Shown: piece by piece, positions 35,901 to 44,414 of the stretch
Numbering within the stretch: position 1 is the first letter of the stretch
How the letters are laid out: each line of letters opens with the position of its first letter
Source of the DNA: Tachypleus tridentatus
Lineage: Eukaryota > Arthropoda > Merostomata > Xiphosura > Limulidae
DNA: 64,000 nucleotides
Reading direction: 5' to 3'
Assembly: GCF_004210375.1 (NCBI RefSeq)
Contig: NC_134830.1
Span: 45,141,094-45,205,093 of the forward strand
The notes under the pieces: model-generated
The model's database searches: none
The model's input: the letters and a program-made list of their open reading frames with translations, nothing else
What the model was told of the DNA's origin: nothing
Program-made: the position numbers and the translations under genes

Positions 35901-38060
35901 GTGGTTTTAAGTTATTTTCTCAGGAAAAAAGTTAATGATTGTATTTCAAGTACACTATGTCAACCACAACTATTGGCAACAACTTGCATCACCCAGTATC
36001 AAGAGGTTGTCACACTGTCTGGCATACAACAAATATGGTGGTTGGAATACAGTCTATTAGGTGATTATTTGAAAAAATGTTTCTTAATTCAGTGCATTGT
36101 ACCTCACAAACATTATGGCATAGGAAGATAGAATTCCACAGAGATATTGAGGATACCATAATGATGCAAGTGCAATAGTTGTCACATGGTGCCATTAGGA
36201 CCTAATGTCTAACCAATCACAGCAACCTTTCATTACGTGTACTACAGCAACAAAATACTTTTCACCTCATATGCTAGTACTACTTACCAGACAAACACAT
36301 CATTGAGGTCCTGAATTATGAGAGGCTTTTCACAGTACATGCATGATTTGAGATATCTCCACAGCCAGAAATATGCCAGTGTTAGCCTCATGAATAAGGT
36401 GGCCATAAAGAAATTATTCTAAAAACATTCCCAGAAAAATATGTTCCATCAGTTTAAAGGAATACAATGTAAAAATTATTACAAAATAAAACTTGTCCTA
36501 AAAAAAAGACTGTACATATGTTTCAGTGTTCTGTACATAGAGTCTTTTTATGGGGCAGTCTGATGGTTCTCAAAAACAGTAAAGTCTGGTACTAAAGTGA
36601 GCAGTGAAAGCATGCTACATTGTCACCATAGCATCATGGAGGTGAGTGGGTGTGAAAAAACAATAATAAAGGTGCTGTATGTGGATTAGTTTCTGGCTGA
36701 ATGTTGCAGTTAAACATGTTGATATTGCCTAAATTGAAATGCAAACTAAGAAATAACTGGAATGTTAATACACCAAAGAAATTGGTTCACTAGACGTAAT
36801 TTTGTTTGAAAAAAAAACTAAAATTTACATTCTGGTGTACTTTATTATTTGGTATGTGATTGATAGACTATTGTTTATCTTATTATTAAATCATGATTAC
36901 TTATTACATTATTCAGTTTTCCACATAATATAAAGTTACACTGAAATGTATAGTAAGTATAGTTATTTACCGTAATAATGCCATTGTTTTGGTGCATGTG
37001 TACAAAGTTGTAAGCTATTTTATTAAGTTGTGTTATGAACCATTATATTTCATAGTGATGTGAGAAAATGGAAAATAGACTTTAGTCAACCCTGTATGTT
37101 TAGGAAAGACGATGTATGTAAATTTTTGTTTAAAAATTAAAATTATTATATTTCATTGGTGGAAATTAATTGTAAGCAGATGTCAGAGAAGCAGCTAGTA
37201 AAACTGTTACTATGTGTATACTGTTTATCTAATAGGTTTTCTTACTTTTTGTTTACTTCATAATATAAATCTGTTATATAAAAAGATGTTATTTACCCGT
37301 ATTGTGCAAGCATAAACTTGTTTATTTAACTTGTGGATTCAGAATAATTATTGTGAATGGAAGTTTTATCTGGTGTTATTAATATTGTCTGAATTGAAAT
37401 AATTAAATTATATTCTAGTGTTTGTATTTTTTCAAGAAAAATAATCTTTCTTCATAGTTGACAGAATCAAGCTTACACTGTGGTTCAGTGCTTGTTTTGT
37501 TGTTTTATTCTCATTAGAAAACCAGCTGAAACAATGGATGAACAAGTATGGGTGGACTGATGTTGAAGATGGACATGTATTTATAACAAACCAAGAAGAA
37601 AATATCAAAACCAAAAAGATAACAGAAAAAATTGATTTTGATAGTATGTTCAGGCTATTTCATTTATTTACTTGTAAATGAAGTTGGACTAAGGAAATTG
37701 TAAATAGTCATAAGATAATGTTTTTTTTTATGTTACTATTTCATGATATCATTAGTGCGTACTAATATAGAAATAAATGGGTAAATTAAAATTAGTTGTA
37801 AAGTATAGGTAAATCATTTGCATTGCTTACCATTGTTATAAAATAGTATTGACAAATGTTTTATCTTTTATACCTTTTACAAACCACAATAAGATATTCA
37901 CTCATCTAAAGTTGAACTGAGAGAACTTTTTAAAACTTCAGTTTCTTTTTGACAATTTTATGTTCATTTAGTGCGTTATTGGTTTTATTTTTTTTTACAA
38001 TAAGTTTTTCCTTTTTTTTTCTTTCCAGGTGTTGCCATGATTTTGGCTTCCAGCAGATAA
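14929..38060 (+). CDS. EIF3K: Eukaryotic translation initiation factor 3 subunit K, complete gene
   Basis: Coding exons: 14929-14981, 29575-29673, 30720-30840, 32894-32968, 33708-33774, 35673-35750, 37518-37643 and 38029-38060. They total 651 bases, or 216 residues plus TAA; human eIF3k has 218. All introns start GT and end AG, and phases agree at every join. The protein begins [18 protein letters not shown] and contains [60 protein letters not shown] and the ending [15 protein letters not shown], all matching eIF3k in order. Known role: a small PCI/winged-helix subunit at the periphery of the cytoplasmic eIF3 complex, pairing with eIF3l, in 40S-bound translation initiation. The PCI domain spans most of the chain from about residue 40 to 205. 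The start has a good context (A at -3, G at +4). No disabling change is seen, so the gene looks functional. Intron 1 (14982-29574) is unusually transposon-rich. Confidence 0.97.
15105..15534. mobile_element. pogo/Tigger-like MITE, 430 bp
   Basis: Terminal inverted repeats CAGTCAAACATCGATATAA (left) and the complement of CAGGTAAACATCGATATAA (right). Each is flanked by TA (15103-15104 and 15535-15536), the expected target duplication. The repeat resembles pogo/Tigger termini, but no transposase reading frame is present. It sits in EIF3K intron 1. A roughly 29-bp segment near the right end (from 15482) repeats sequence just outside the left end (from 15058). Confidence 0.8.
15537..16594. other. 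EIF3K intron 1, no element recognised
   Basis: AT-rich intron sequence. An 89-codon frame at 16200-16466 has no recognisable domain and is probably chance. Confidence 0.4.
16650..18146 (-). pseudogene. CR1-like reverse transcriptase half (decayed)
   Basis: From 18146 downward the minus strand reads a damaged [12 protein letters not shown] ('KAPGPD'-like motif), then [15 protein letters not shown] and NYRPINLTS, followed after a frame break by [18 protein letters not shown] and [14 protein letters not shown] (first catalytic Asp region) follow, then [18 protein letters not shown]. The YADD site is altered to VADDIK. The C-terminal part reads [20 protein letters not shown], then ELL, with [20 protein letters not shown] further on, ending near 16595. 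Several stops and frameshifts make it non-functional. Confidence 0.85.
18471..19731 (+). pseudogene. LINE copy A ORF1 (Gag-like, CCHC zinc knuckles)
   Basis: ORF1 probably starts at the ATG at 18471 ([14 protein letters not shown]). Its frame breaks near 18720 and it is read again from about 18730, with a TAA near 18809. At 19036-19200 it encodes knuckles [14 protein letters not shown] and [15 protein letters not shown]. The middle knuckle is ruined: both Cys of its CxxC are Tyr, and Arg has become His. An in-frame TAG at 19207-19209 follows CPK, and the reading continues as LEEKEVQ to a stop at 19729-19731. Such proteins coat LINE RNA. Copy C carries the same TAG at the same place. Confidence 0.85.
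19734..23025 (+). pseudogene. LINE copy A ORF2 (endonuclease, RT, RNase H)
   Basis: Starts ATGGCC two bases after the ORF1 stop: [16 protein letters not shown] is the endonuclease N-terminus, and FQETFL includes the catalytic Glu. Frame breaks occur near 20100 and 20177 (the latter shared with copy C), with others further on. A 388-bp deletion at 20831 removes the start of the polymerase domain. Remaining polymerase motifs are [24 protein letters not shown] and VPQGCV, and the active site is LYVDDFH. RNase H is recognisable from [14 protein letters not shown] to [22 protein letters not shown]-terminal Cys/His pattern (CSLCNTQ...HILLSCHRY) follows. Cannot be functional. Confidence 0.88.
23026..23600 (+). 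repeat. LINE copy A 3' UTR with internal duplications and tail hairpin
   Basis: Contains two related segments around GGCCAGAACATTAAATAAC and GGCCATAATGACACATAACC, each followed by ACCAGG and GACCAACTTC-like words. The end carries GGCGCAGATAGCC, CTTTGTGCA and an A/C-rich tail. The outer closing pair of the hairpin is lost here. Confidence 0.75.
23600..24391 (-). pseudogene. CR1-like endonuclease half (decayed)
   Basis: From 24391 downward: [20 protein letters not shown], then GIMEKWLN (an 'ARSLRNK ... G-I-T-E-x-W-L' apurinic-endonuclease start). After breaks come [28 protein letters not shown] (catalytic GDFN), [20 protein letters not shown] and a damaged SDH-region, ending where LINE copy A begins. 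In intact elements an endonuclease-polymerase linker follows; here copy A sits in that linker. Confidence 0.85.
24392..25954. other. EIF3K intron 1, very CpG-poor, no element recognised
   Basis: AT-rich sequence with almost no CpG. No coding or repeat content recognised. Confidence 0.4.
25955..28242 (+). mobile_element. I-clade LINE, copy B (old, 5'-truncated)
   Basis: Starts within the polymerase domain (GAAACATCAGTTAGAGAAGC) and runs to the 3' end. Decayed pieces include [12 protein letters not shown] (active-site region), [19 protein letters not shown], an RNase H stretch with [20 protein letters not shown], and [19 protein letters not shown]. The 3' UTR and tail hairpin are at 28191-28218, where the outer stem GGCACA against TGTGCC pairs perfectly. 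Far more substitutions and CpG loss than in copies A and C show it is older. Confidence 0.88.
28422..28489. repeat. Short tandem duplication, two units of about 33 bp
   Basis: ACACTTTCTGG...GCCTGCAGAA.TGTGTATGTA occurs twice head to tail with a few differences, followed by TATG repeats. Confidence 0.8.
28490..29574. other. EIF3K intron 1 end, nothing recognised
   Basis: No further element. The acceptor of exon 2 is TCTTCATCAG ending at 29574. Confidence 0.5.
29575..29673 (+). CDS. EIF3K: EIF3K coding exon 2
   Basis: Completes Arg18 and encodes [20 protein letters not shown] and onward to residue 50, ending with two bases of Leu51. The donor is GTAAGTA at 29674. Confidence 0.96.
30161..30287 (+). 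repeat. SINE family 3, full-length
   Basis: CCCCCCGGTATTACAGTGG start, AGTCTACAGATTTAC, B box GAGGTTCGATTCCCC, and tail hairpin at 30240-30265 (AGCA against TGCT outer stem). It lies in EIF3K intron 2. Confidence 0.82.
30720..30840 (+). CDS. EIF3K: EIF3K coding exon 3
   Basis: Completes Leu51 and runs through [15 protein letters not shown] and [20 protein letters not shown] to His91, ending between codons. The acceptor is TTCTTCTAG; the donor is GTATCC at 30841. Confidence 0.95.
32188..32441 (+). repeat. SINE family 1, CpG-decayed copy
   Basis: Full-length family-1 layout, but nearly every position that is CpG in the intergenic copies is TG or CA here. Examples: the head reads CTCACAATCTGATGG in place of CTCGTAATCCGAGG, and the body reads TTGGTGGTGGGTGG in place of TTGGCGGTGGGTGG. 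This fits long germline methylation within a transcribed gene. Confidence 0.85.
32586..32709 (+). repeat. SINE family 3, full-length
   Basis: CCCCTGCTAGTATAGCGG start, AGTCTATGGATTTACAAC, B box GGGTTCGATTCC, tail hairpin 32662-32687 (AGCA against TGCT), and a CACACACA end. Confidence 0.82.
32894..32968 (+). CDS. EIF3K: EIF3K coding exon 4
   Basis: Residues 92-116, [20 protein letters not shown] then FKKFW, both ends between codons. The acceptor is AATCTCAG and the donor is GTAAGT at 32969. Confidence 0.94.
33708..33774 (+). CDS. EIF3K: EIF3K coding exon 5
   Basis: Residues 117-138, [20 protein letters not shown] then RK, plus one base of Phe139. The acceptor is TTTCTACAG and the donor is GTGAGT at 33775. 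A donor two bases earlier would break the frame. Confidence 0.94.
33775..35672. other. EIF3K intron 5, nothing recognised
   Basis: AT-rich, with a TA-rich stretch near 33930. No gene or clear element. Confidence 0.4.
35673..35750 (+). CDS. EIF3K: EIF3K coding exon 6
   Basis: Completes Phe139, then [20 protein letters not shown] and LGGLT, with one base of Glu165. The acceptor is ATTTTTCAG and the donor is GTAAGT at 35751. Confidence 0.94.
35751..37517. other. EIF3K intron 6, nothing recognised
   Basis: A 105-codon frame at 35814-36128 has no recognisable domain. No clear transposon terminus was found. Confidence 0.4.
37518..37643 (+). CDS. EIF3K: EIF3K coding exon 7
   Basis: Glu165 to residue 206: [41 protein letters not shown], plus one base of Ser207. 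The acceptor is TCTCATTAG and the donor is GTATGT at 37644. Confidence 0.95.
38029..38060 (+). CDS. EIF3K: EIF3K coding exon 8 (last)
   Basis: [10 protein letters not shown] and TAA. The acceptor is a long pyrimidine tract ending CTTTCCAG at 38028. Confidence 0.93.
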
Positions 38061-38102
38061 ACATTGTCACCTGTTTGAAATATTTTAAGCCTGCATATGT
38101 GA

Positions 38103-38108
38103 AATAAA
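38103..38108 (+). terminator. EIF3K: EIF3K poly(A) signal
   Basis: AATAAA 43 bases after the stop codon, followed by a GT-rich stretch (TGTGATGTTTTTTGTGG) as expected downstream of a cleavage site. Confidence 0.8.
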
Positions 38109-40769
38109 AGTACTAACTCTGTGATGTTTTTTGTGGTTCTTTTACTGAAGAGATTTTACACAAAAGTAAAAATATATTATATACTAGTGAAACAATATTA
38201 GAAAGATACCAAGAAAAAAATTAAGTTATATTTAAAGGAAATGTGGGTGAACCATTCAGACAGAAGTTTCATTAACAACATTTATATATCATCAGATTTT
38301 GCTGTTACATCTGAGTTTCCTCCTTACTATATTTTGCACAAAAAATGTAGTCATTATTTTCTTATTGAAGTTGAGAGGATTGCTACAGTCTAAGCCAGCT
38401 CATTTTATTTCTATGGTTGAGATTAAATAATGTCACTGATACATGTAGCTTGGAACTTGCTTCCTGTTAGTAATTTTTATCTAATTTTAGAACTAACTGA
38501 AAGGATTGACAGTATCATCATCATAAATTTTGTTTCTTTTAAATCACTGGAACTCCTCTTTGACTTATCATAAAGAACATTAATTGATTTTGGGATACAT
38601 GCGTTTGAGCAATGTGTGGTATTAACTTAATGTTGGGATCTATATAGAAAAGTACAAGTCTTATTTTTATATGCTGTATTGAATTATTATGGAATATATA
38701 ATGTCTTGGATAAATAAGGAATGAACTATTCATCAAAGCATTAACAGTATCATTATTTACTCTATTACTGCCAGATGGGGTGGAAACTCACCACCACACA
38801 GACATAGTGTGGTACACTGTGGAAAAGTGAAAAATAAATATCAAAATATCTTATTATGACTGCCATGTAGACTTCATGATTTGCAGAATAAGGCCTGGGA
38901 TGTCCCTTACTGATTATAAGATGAGATGGGAGGTATGGTATCACATTCCTTTTAACTCATGAACTGGCACTGTATAAATGCTTAATGCTATGTATAGGCA
39001 TTGGGGGGGGGGACATCTGTGGATCACTGTTACAACCACATATCAGCTGTGACTTCAAACAGTGATGGGAAAATGTAAAACATCACGTGATGTATAGAGC
39101 AGTAGGATTAACAATTAACAGCTTCTGTTCATTATTTGGTAAAGTCTACCTTGGTATTATTATAATTGGAAAAGGAATGTTTTACACATGCACATCTTTA
39201 TGTGGAGGTTGAATATCTTTACACTCTGTATTGCTGTGATGGTAGGAATTGTATTGAATAGAAAGTGCACATTTCTACTGAAAGAATATTGTCCATAACA
39301 AATTTGAATTTTCTTCCTTGAGTATGTAAAGTTAAGAAATGTTCAAATTTAGATATAATTTAAAAAAGAAAAAAAAAACTAACCTGAAAACCAAAAGGCT
39401 GACTTCAGTCAGATAACCAGGATTTTTGTGTTTAAAGATTTTTTTTTCACATGAGGGGCATATTTTATCTTGTTTGCAAATTTGTTAATTAGCTTAGTCT
39501 TGTTTGAATGTGTTGACTTATTGTGTAAATAAAAAGCTTCTACTGCTCCTGTGTGTGGTTGAGGTTGTGTATAAGGTTTTCATGGCTCCAACTTTTATTT
39601 GAATAATCATTGACTCATCTATAACAGTTCATACAACCACTATTGTGTATACAGAAGTAACAAGTTTAAGTGTCATTGAAGATAACATTTTGTATTCACA
39701 AGGGCATGCTAGAAAGATTTATTTACTTTTATCGACAGAGGGTTGAAACATTGTGACTACTTCAGAAACAACATAATTTTGAGCAAAATAAGAGGAAAAC
39801 ATAATATCCTCAGTCTCAAGTTGTTTATTTCATGTTAATAGAATATTTGGGATTTCCAACAAAACAAATTTAAACATTTTAGCAATAAACTTAGCAAAAC
39901 TACCTTTACTTTCTATAAAAAATTATTTCTAATAGCATTTTGCCATTGTATTTCATTAAGGGCTAGTAGTACAAAAACATTGTACTATCTGGATAACAAA
40001 GATTGTTTTTCTGACTTTATTGCCCAAATGTTTATATATCCCTTCAGTATGCACTAAAACTTCTGAAAAACAACAGAAATTTAAAACATTGAGATAAGTA
40101 TGAATTAATCATTAAACATTTCTCAAAAAAATATTTTGTCTCTTTTGTTCAGCAAACAGCATGTATGAAAGTTAACAGTATATTTACTGCATTGTTTAAT
40201 TTTGGCATTCTCCTGTAATAACAACTTTATCTGTCATGTGCAGAGACCTTGAGTTGTGGAATTCATAACATATCAGATCATAAAAATGATAATACATTAC
40301 TATTTAGTAAAGTCTGGTCTGTATAAAATAAGGATTAAATTGTATGCAAACCAAAGTAAAATACTTTTAAAAATGCAAGGAACAGAGACAAGTGTTTGAA
40401 GCTTCTTACATTAGGTGGACATATGATGTTATCTGTCCCAGCCAACAAAATTTTTCCTGTCATGGTAATAGGTATTGCCTTATGCACAGATGTTTTTTTT
40501 AGCATAAATGTAATAATTCCCTTGCCTGATGATTAGATGTATCATTGCCTGTTTTATATCACATTTTATGTGAATGGTCCTGAAACTTAATGTCTTTGAA
40601 TTGGATAAAAGGGTGTGTTTATTTAGATGAGGGCACTTAAGATGTCTGTCTACAAATACTGAAAAGTTTACATTGACTTGCATACCTCTCTATTTCTAAT
40701 TGCAAATAAAGTTTTAACCAAAACATTAAATACAATAAGCTTACATCTTTGACCAGCTTTGTATCAACT
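38109..40769. other. Downstream of EIF3K, CpG-poor, no gene recognised
   Basis: Very few CpGs, like the gene body. A run of 11 G at about 39003-39013. No coding content recognised. It may be a longer alternative 3' UTR or read-through zone. Confidence 0.4.
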
Positions 40770-40990
40770 GCAGCCTAGTGATTATAATTTCATTGTACAG
40801 GCCATGTATTGAATATTGTGTTCAGTCTTGGGTTCATTAGCTTAGGAGAGAAATGAAATTGTTGTAAATGATTCCGGGAAGGCTTGATAAATATATGAAT
40901 GATAAAGGCTGACTTTGAGGGTTTTTTTTTAATAGTTTATTGGATGGAATAACCTAGATGGACAAACAGGTCCCTTGTTCCTAAATGTTA
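40770..40990 (+). mobile_element. CR1-like LINE 3' fragment
   Basis: TTATAATTTCATTGTACAGG, then CCATGTATTGAATATTGTGT and TCAGTCTTGGGTTCATTAGC match the corresponding stretch of the CR1 copy at 16595-18146 (its complement near 17040-17130). Only the C-terminal region survives. Confidence 0.65.
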
Positions 40991-41079
40991 TGTTATTCCA
41001 GATGGTAGATCTCAGATTCAAAGGTTTTTTTCTTACCATGAGTTGATTATAAGAGTGATTGTCAAATCCTATTAATTGT

Positions 41080-41200
41080 TCTGACAAGAGGTAAAAAAAA
41101 TGTTGACTGACTAGCTGCCTTCCTTATACATTTGTTACTTGAAAAGTAGGAATGACAGATAAACCTTAAGTAGCTTTGCGTGGAAGTAAAAAACAACTAA
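41080..41200 (+). repeat. SINE family 1, body and tail fragment
   Basis: ACTGACTAGCTGCCTTCC, then a diverged spacer and AAGTAGCTTTGCGTGGAAG. The head is absent. Confidence 0.5.
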
Positions 41201-41257
41201 AAAGACACTGGTGTGTAGTGTTTCATGGTTCCTACATGTGTATTTTTCCACCTTTTG

Positions 41258-41455
41258 ACCTGGCAATACCAGGTAATTAGGGCACTCAACTTGCAGTCTG
41301 AGAGTCATGGGTTTGAATTCCCATCATACCAAACATGATCAAGAGTTGGTGGTGAATGGTAATGACTAACTGCCTTCTGTCTAGTCTTACAATGCTAAAG
41401 TAAGAATGGCTAGTGTAGATAGCCCACTTGTTGCTTTACACAAAATAAAAAAAAC
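41258..41455 (+). repeat. SINE family 1 with internal deletion, CpG-decayed
   Basis: The head (ACCTGGCAATACCAGG, TTGCAGTCTGAGAGTC, GGGTTTGAATTCCC) jumps from AACATG to ATCAAGAGTTGGTGG, skipping about 60 body bases, and then runs to the tail. CpG sites are largely lost. Confidence 0.8.
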
Positions 41456-41805
41456 AACAACATCTTTTTCATTTTGTATAACCATCATTCAAAGTGAAAT
41501 TAGTTTATGGTAATTATTTTATTGTAGTAATTGATAGCTAGTGGTATTCATCTACACATTTTTATTCTACTTCTACAATTTAACAGGTTACTCTTTTCTG
41601 TTATTTGCTAATGGCCACAACCAATTCAAAAGTGAAGCACCTTTTTGTAATTTAAGTAAATACCATAAGCATTTACTCTCAAATATTTCACACACTAATG
41701 TGTTAATCTAAAATTGTTTTAACAACTTGGAGAAGACAATTTGTCAGTAATAAATACAAGTAGAGTTCATGTACTATTTCAGGGCTGTATCAATCTCCAC
41801 AAAAA

Positions 41806-42132
41806 TTGAGAATTGTGAATCTAATGGACAAAAGGACAGCTTACAGAGTACATAAAACTACTTCCTCAAAGTTCATACACAATTATTCAAATACACAATC
41901 AATACCAGATAGACTTCTACATTGTACAATGAAATATTTTGATACAAAATGGCGAAAAAATGAGTCGTTATGCGAACTAGACAGATATTGCATATACGAG
42001 TGTATATGCCATCGTATGATGCAGAGAGACCTAAACACCTCTACCCGTCGAATTTGTACATCTGATCTTCAAGTTAAAATCAAATTTAAAATAAAACAGG
42101 CCACCTTCGTTCTAGACTTATTTAAAAAATAA
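41806..42132 (+). other. Unassigned 108-codon reading frame
   Basis: ATG-to-stop frame of 108 codons rich in Cys, Arg and Lys, located just where CpG density recovers. It opens MRIVNLMDKRTAYRVHK and ends FVLDLFKK. I recognise no family, and no intron signals clearly support it. Confidence 0.15.
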
Positions 42133-42820
42133 ATAAATTAAAAAATGAAAGAACAATTAAACAGACATTACCCTAAAAAGGACCAGATTTAAAGTTATGA
42201 TATTACTTCACCCATTCTGTATTTAGTCTAAATTTATTAATCAGGCCATTCCAACTAAGTAATGGAAGGAGGAAGAGGTCCAGCGTACCTGACCCTCCTG
42301 GGTGTACAAATATATATACCCAAACACCTTGAGAGAGAAAGAGACTAAACGAGTACGGCAGGTATCTTTTTTTTTTTTAACCAATAAAAATGTCCAAAAT
42401 GTTCAGTTCAAATTAAGAAAAACTGGAGTTGGCAAGGCTTCTTTTTTCAAAAAAATGTCTCCCACTGGCTCGTGACGGGCATGTTAAATACCTAATTTAT
42501 ACGTTCACGAATAAACAAACTTCCAACTTTCTACCTATCACAAACAGAAATCATCGTAAAATAAACTGAGTTGTATAATGACATCTATAACCGCCATATG
42601 GCAGTTCCATAAAACACGATTTTTACCTAATATTTTGCGTGTAACATTCCGCACACATAACATCAATATACATGCTAATTATTCATTTTAAAAGTATTTC
42701 AGCATCGCAGCACCGAAGTTATTTATAATGATAACATCCGTGTATAGTTTAAAAGAATTAAACTGTTATACTGTTATCGTCTTAATGAAACAATAACAAA
42801 CAGATTATTTTTTCTTCTCC

Positions 42821-42890
42821 CACTGTCACATGGGTTAGCGGTAAAATTATGGAATTACAATGCTAAATTCAGGAACTCATTTCCCCAATG
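42821..42890 (+). repeat. SINE family 3, head fragment
   Basis: CACATGGGTTAGCGGTAAAA, ATGGAATTACAATGCTAAAT and TTCAGGAACTCATTTCCCC (B-box remnant). Truncated by the adjoining family-2 copy. Confidence 0.5.
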
Positions 42891-42898
42891 TAAAGACC

Positions 42899-43021
42899 CA
42901 CCCCAGTGACACAGCGGTATTTCTGCAGTCTTACAACTCTAGAATACAGGTTTCGATACCTGTGGTGGGCAGAGTACAGCTAACCCATTGTGTAGCTTTG
43001 TGCTTAATTACAAACAAACAA
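42899..43021 (+). repeat. SINE family 2, full-length
   Basis: CACCCCAGTGACACAGCGG start, B box GGTTTCGATACC, GGTGGGCAGAG, tail hairpin 42973-43004 (AGTACA against TGTGCT, paired with one T-G), and a CAAACAAACAA end. Confidence 0.85.
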
Positions 43022-44400
43022 TCTACGGTAAACAGTGCGTAAGATATGTCATTTTGTAATTTTACACTAAAACAGAACTCAACATCTTCATTATACGGAA
43101 GTATATGTCATGCGTCCCATAGCAACGTATTGAATGCACTGAAACTCATGCGCTGTATTGCCGCTCCCTGTGTAATGCCATTCTATCTTGAGTTTTGACG
43201 AAGGTTAGACAACCACGTTGATTTCAAGTTACAACAGATCATCAGGGATTTTACTTGATAAACCAAAGGTTTATAAGTATTTACCCATTAATTTCATTTA
43301 TTTTTTATTGAAAAGTGGAACATAGCATGCATGTATAAGTGTATTGTGTATAAGTCAAAACTATGAAGCGTTTAGCTGGTGTTGTGTCCTCTGTGATCAT
43401 TTTGCATTGTGTATCAGCCATCCAAATTTGTACTGATGATTGTGGCATACACTTAAAATTGTAACTTACAATCCAATTAATGTTATACTTATGATTAGAT
43501 AATAACCTTACATGTCAACTGACCAAATAATAGTTCTAAACAATTTTAGAATGAATTTTGAAATTGTAATTGGGCTATTTAGAAGTGCCTAATTTAATGT
43601 AATGTAGTAGTTACATTATTGTAACAGGTGCTTGTCACATTTATAATAAGAAGAACAATATCACAATCACAGTTTGGCCTGTATGAATAATGTGAACTTA
43701 TAAAGAAACCAGCCTTTCTGTGAAGGTCAACTGCAATTTAGACATTTTGTTTTGGTGCTACTATGACCATTCAGTATCCAGGCCGCGGGTTTGCTTTGTT
43801 CGAGCGCACGATTCCCGCCTCGAACGCCTTATGTGTATGATCACCGAGCCACTGACCATGGTGTACGTTCTGCGTACAGCTAACGATCGGCTCAGCCTGA
43901 TCGAGATCCAGATACCAGCCGCACGCCCCCCCCCCCCCCACTGACTCCAATTAGCTGCTCACAGTTTTACAACATGCCCTATCAAAGCTGTCTTTGTGTT
44001 TTGTGTTCCCTAATTAGCCCTGTAATTTTACATTATCACTACCTTCTAATTAAGTACTTGTGCTATATGTTTAAAGATAAACACTTTCTTTAACAGTATT
44101 TCATGGATATGTTCTGGATTTTCATGTGCTATTAATATAATTTGATGATTTCAATGCCGCAGAGCAGTTGCTCGTAATGTTGAACTATGTTTAGTTGTTA
44201 TTTGTTCCTTATTCATGAAATGAACTAATAGTATGTATGCTATATCTTTGTCCTTAGATTTCGATGTTTAAAATGAATATCCTTTGTATGTCAATATCCT
44301 AATGTCAATATAAGGAGAGAAATTCCCATTTTCATATAAACTAACACAACTTGGAAGTAAGAAGTGGTACTAGCAGTCAGCCGGCTCTGGGGTCACTTTG
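43022..44400. other. Intergenic; promoter-like patch and poly-C tract
   Basis: 43080-43260 has several CpGs and an RFX-like half site CCATAGCAAC (43117-43126). A GC-rich segment at 43780-43945 ends in a 13-14-base C run; it resembles transposon sequence but I cannot place it. No gene recognised. Confidence 0.3.
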
Positions 44401-44414
44401 AAGTTCGCGCGCTC

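Noticed and set aside
39003-39013. Run of 11 G as a quadruplex or regulatory element
   Set aside because: A single homopolymer run with no spaced G-tracts; more likely a simple repeat.
43927-43940. C-run at the left of the hAT region as its left terminus
   Set aside because: The sequence beside it does not match the inverted form of the right end (CAGTGATGGCGCC), and no 8-bp duplication pairs with the right flank.
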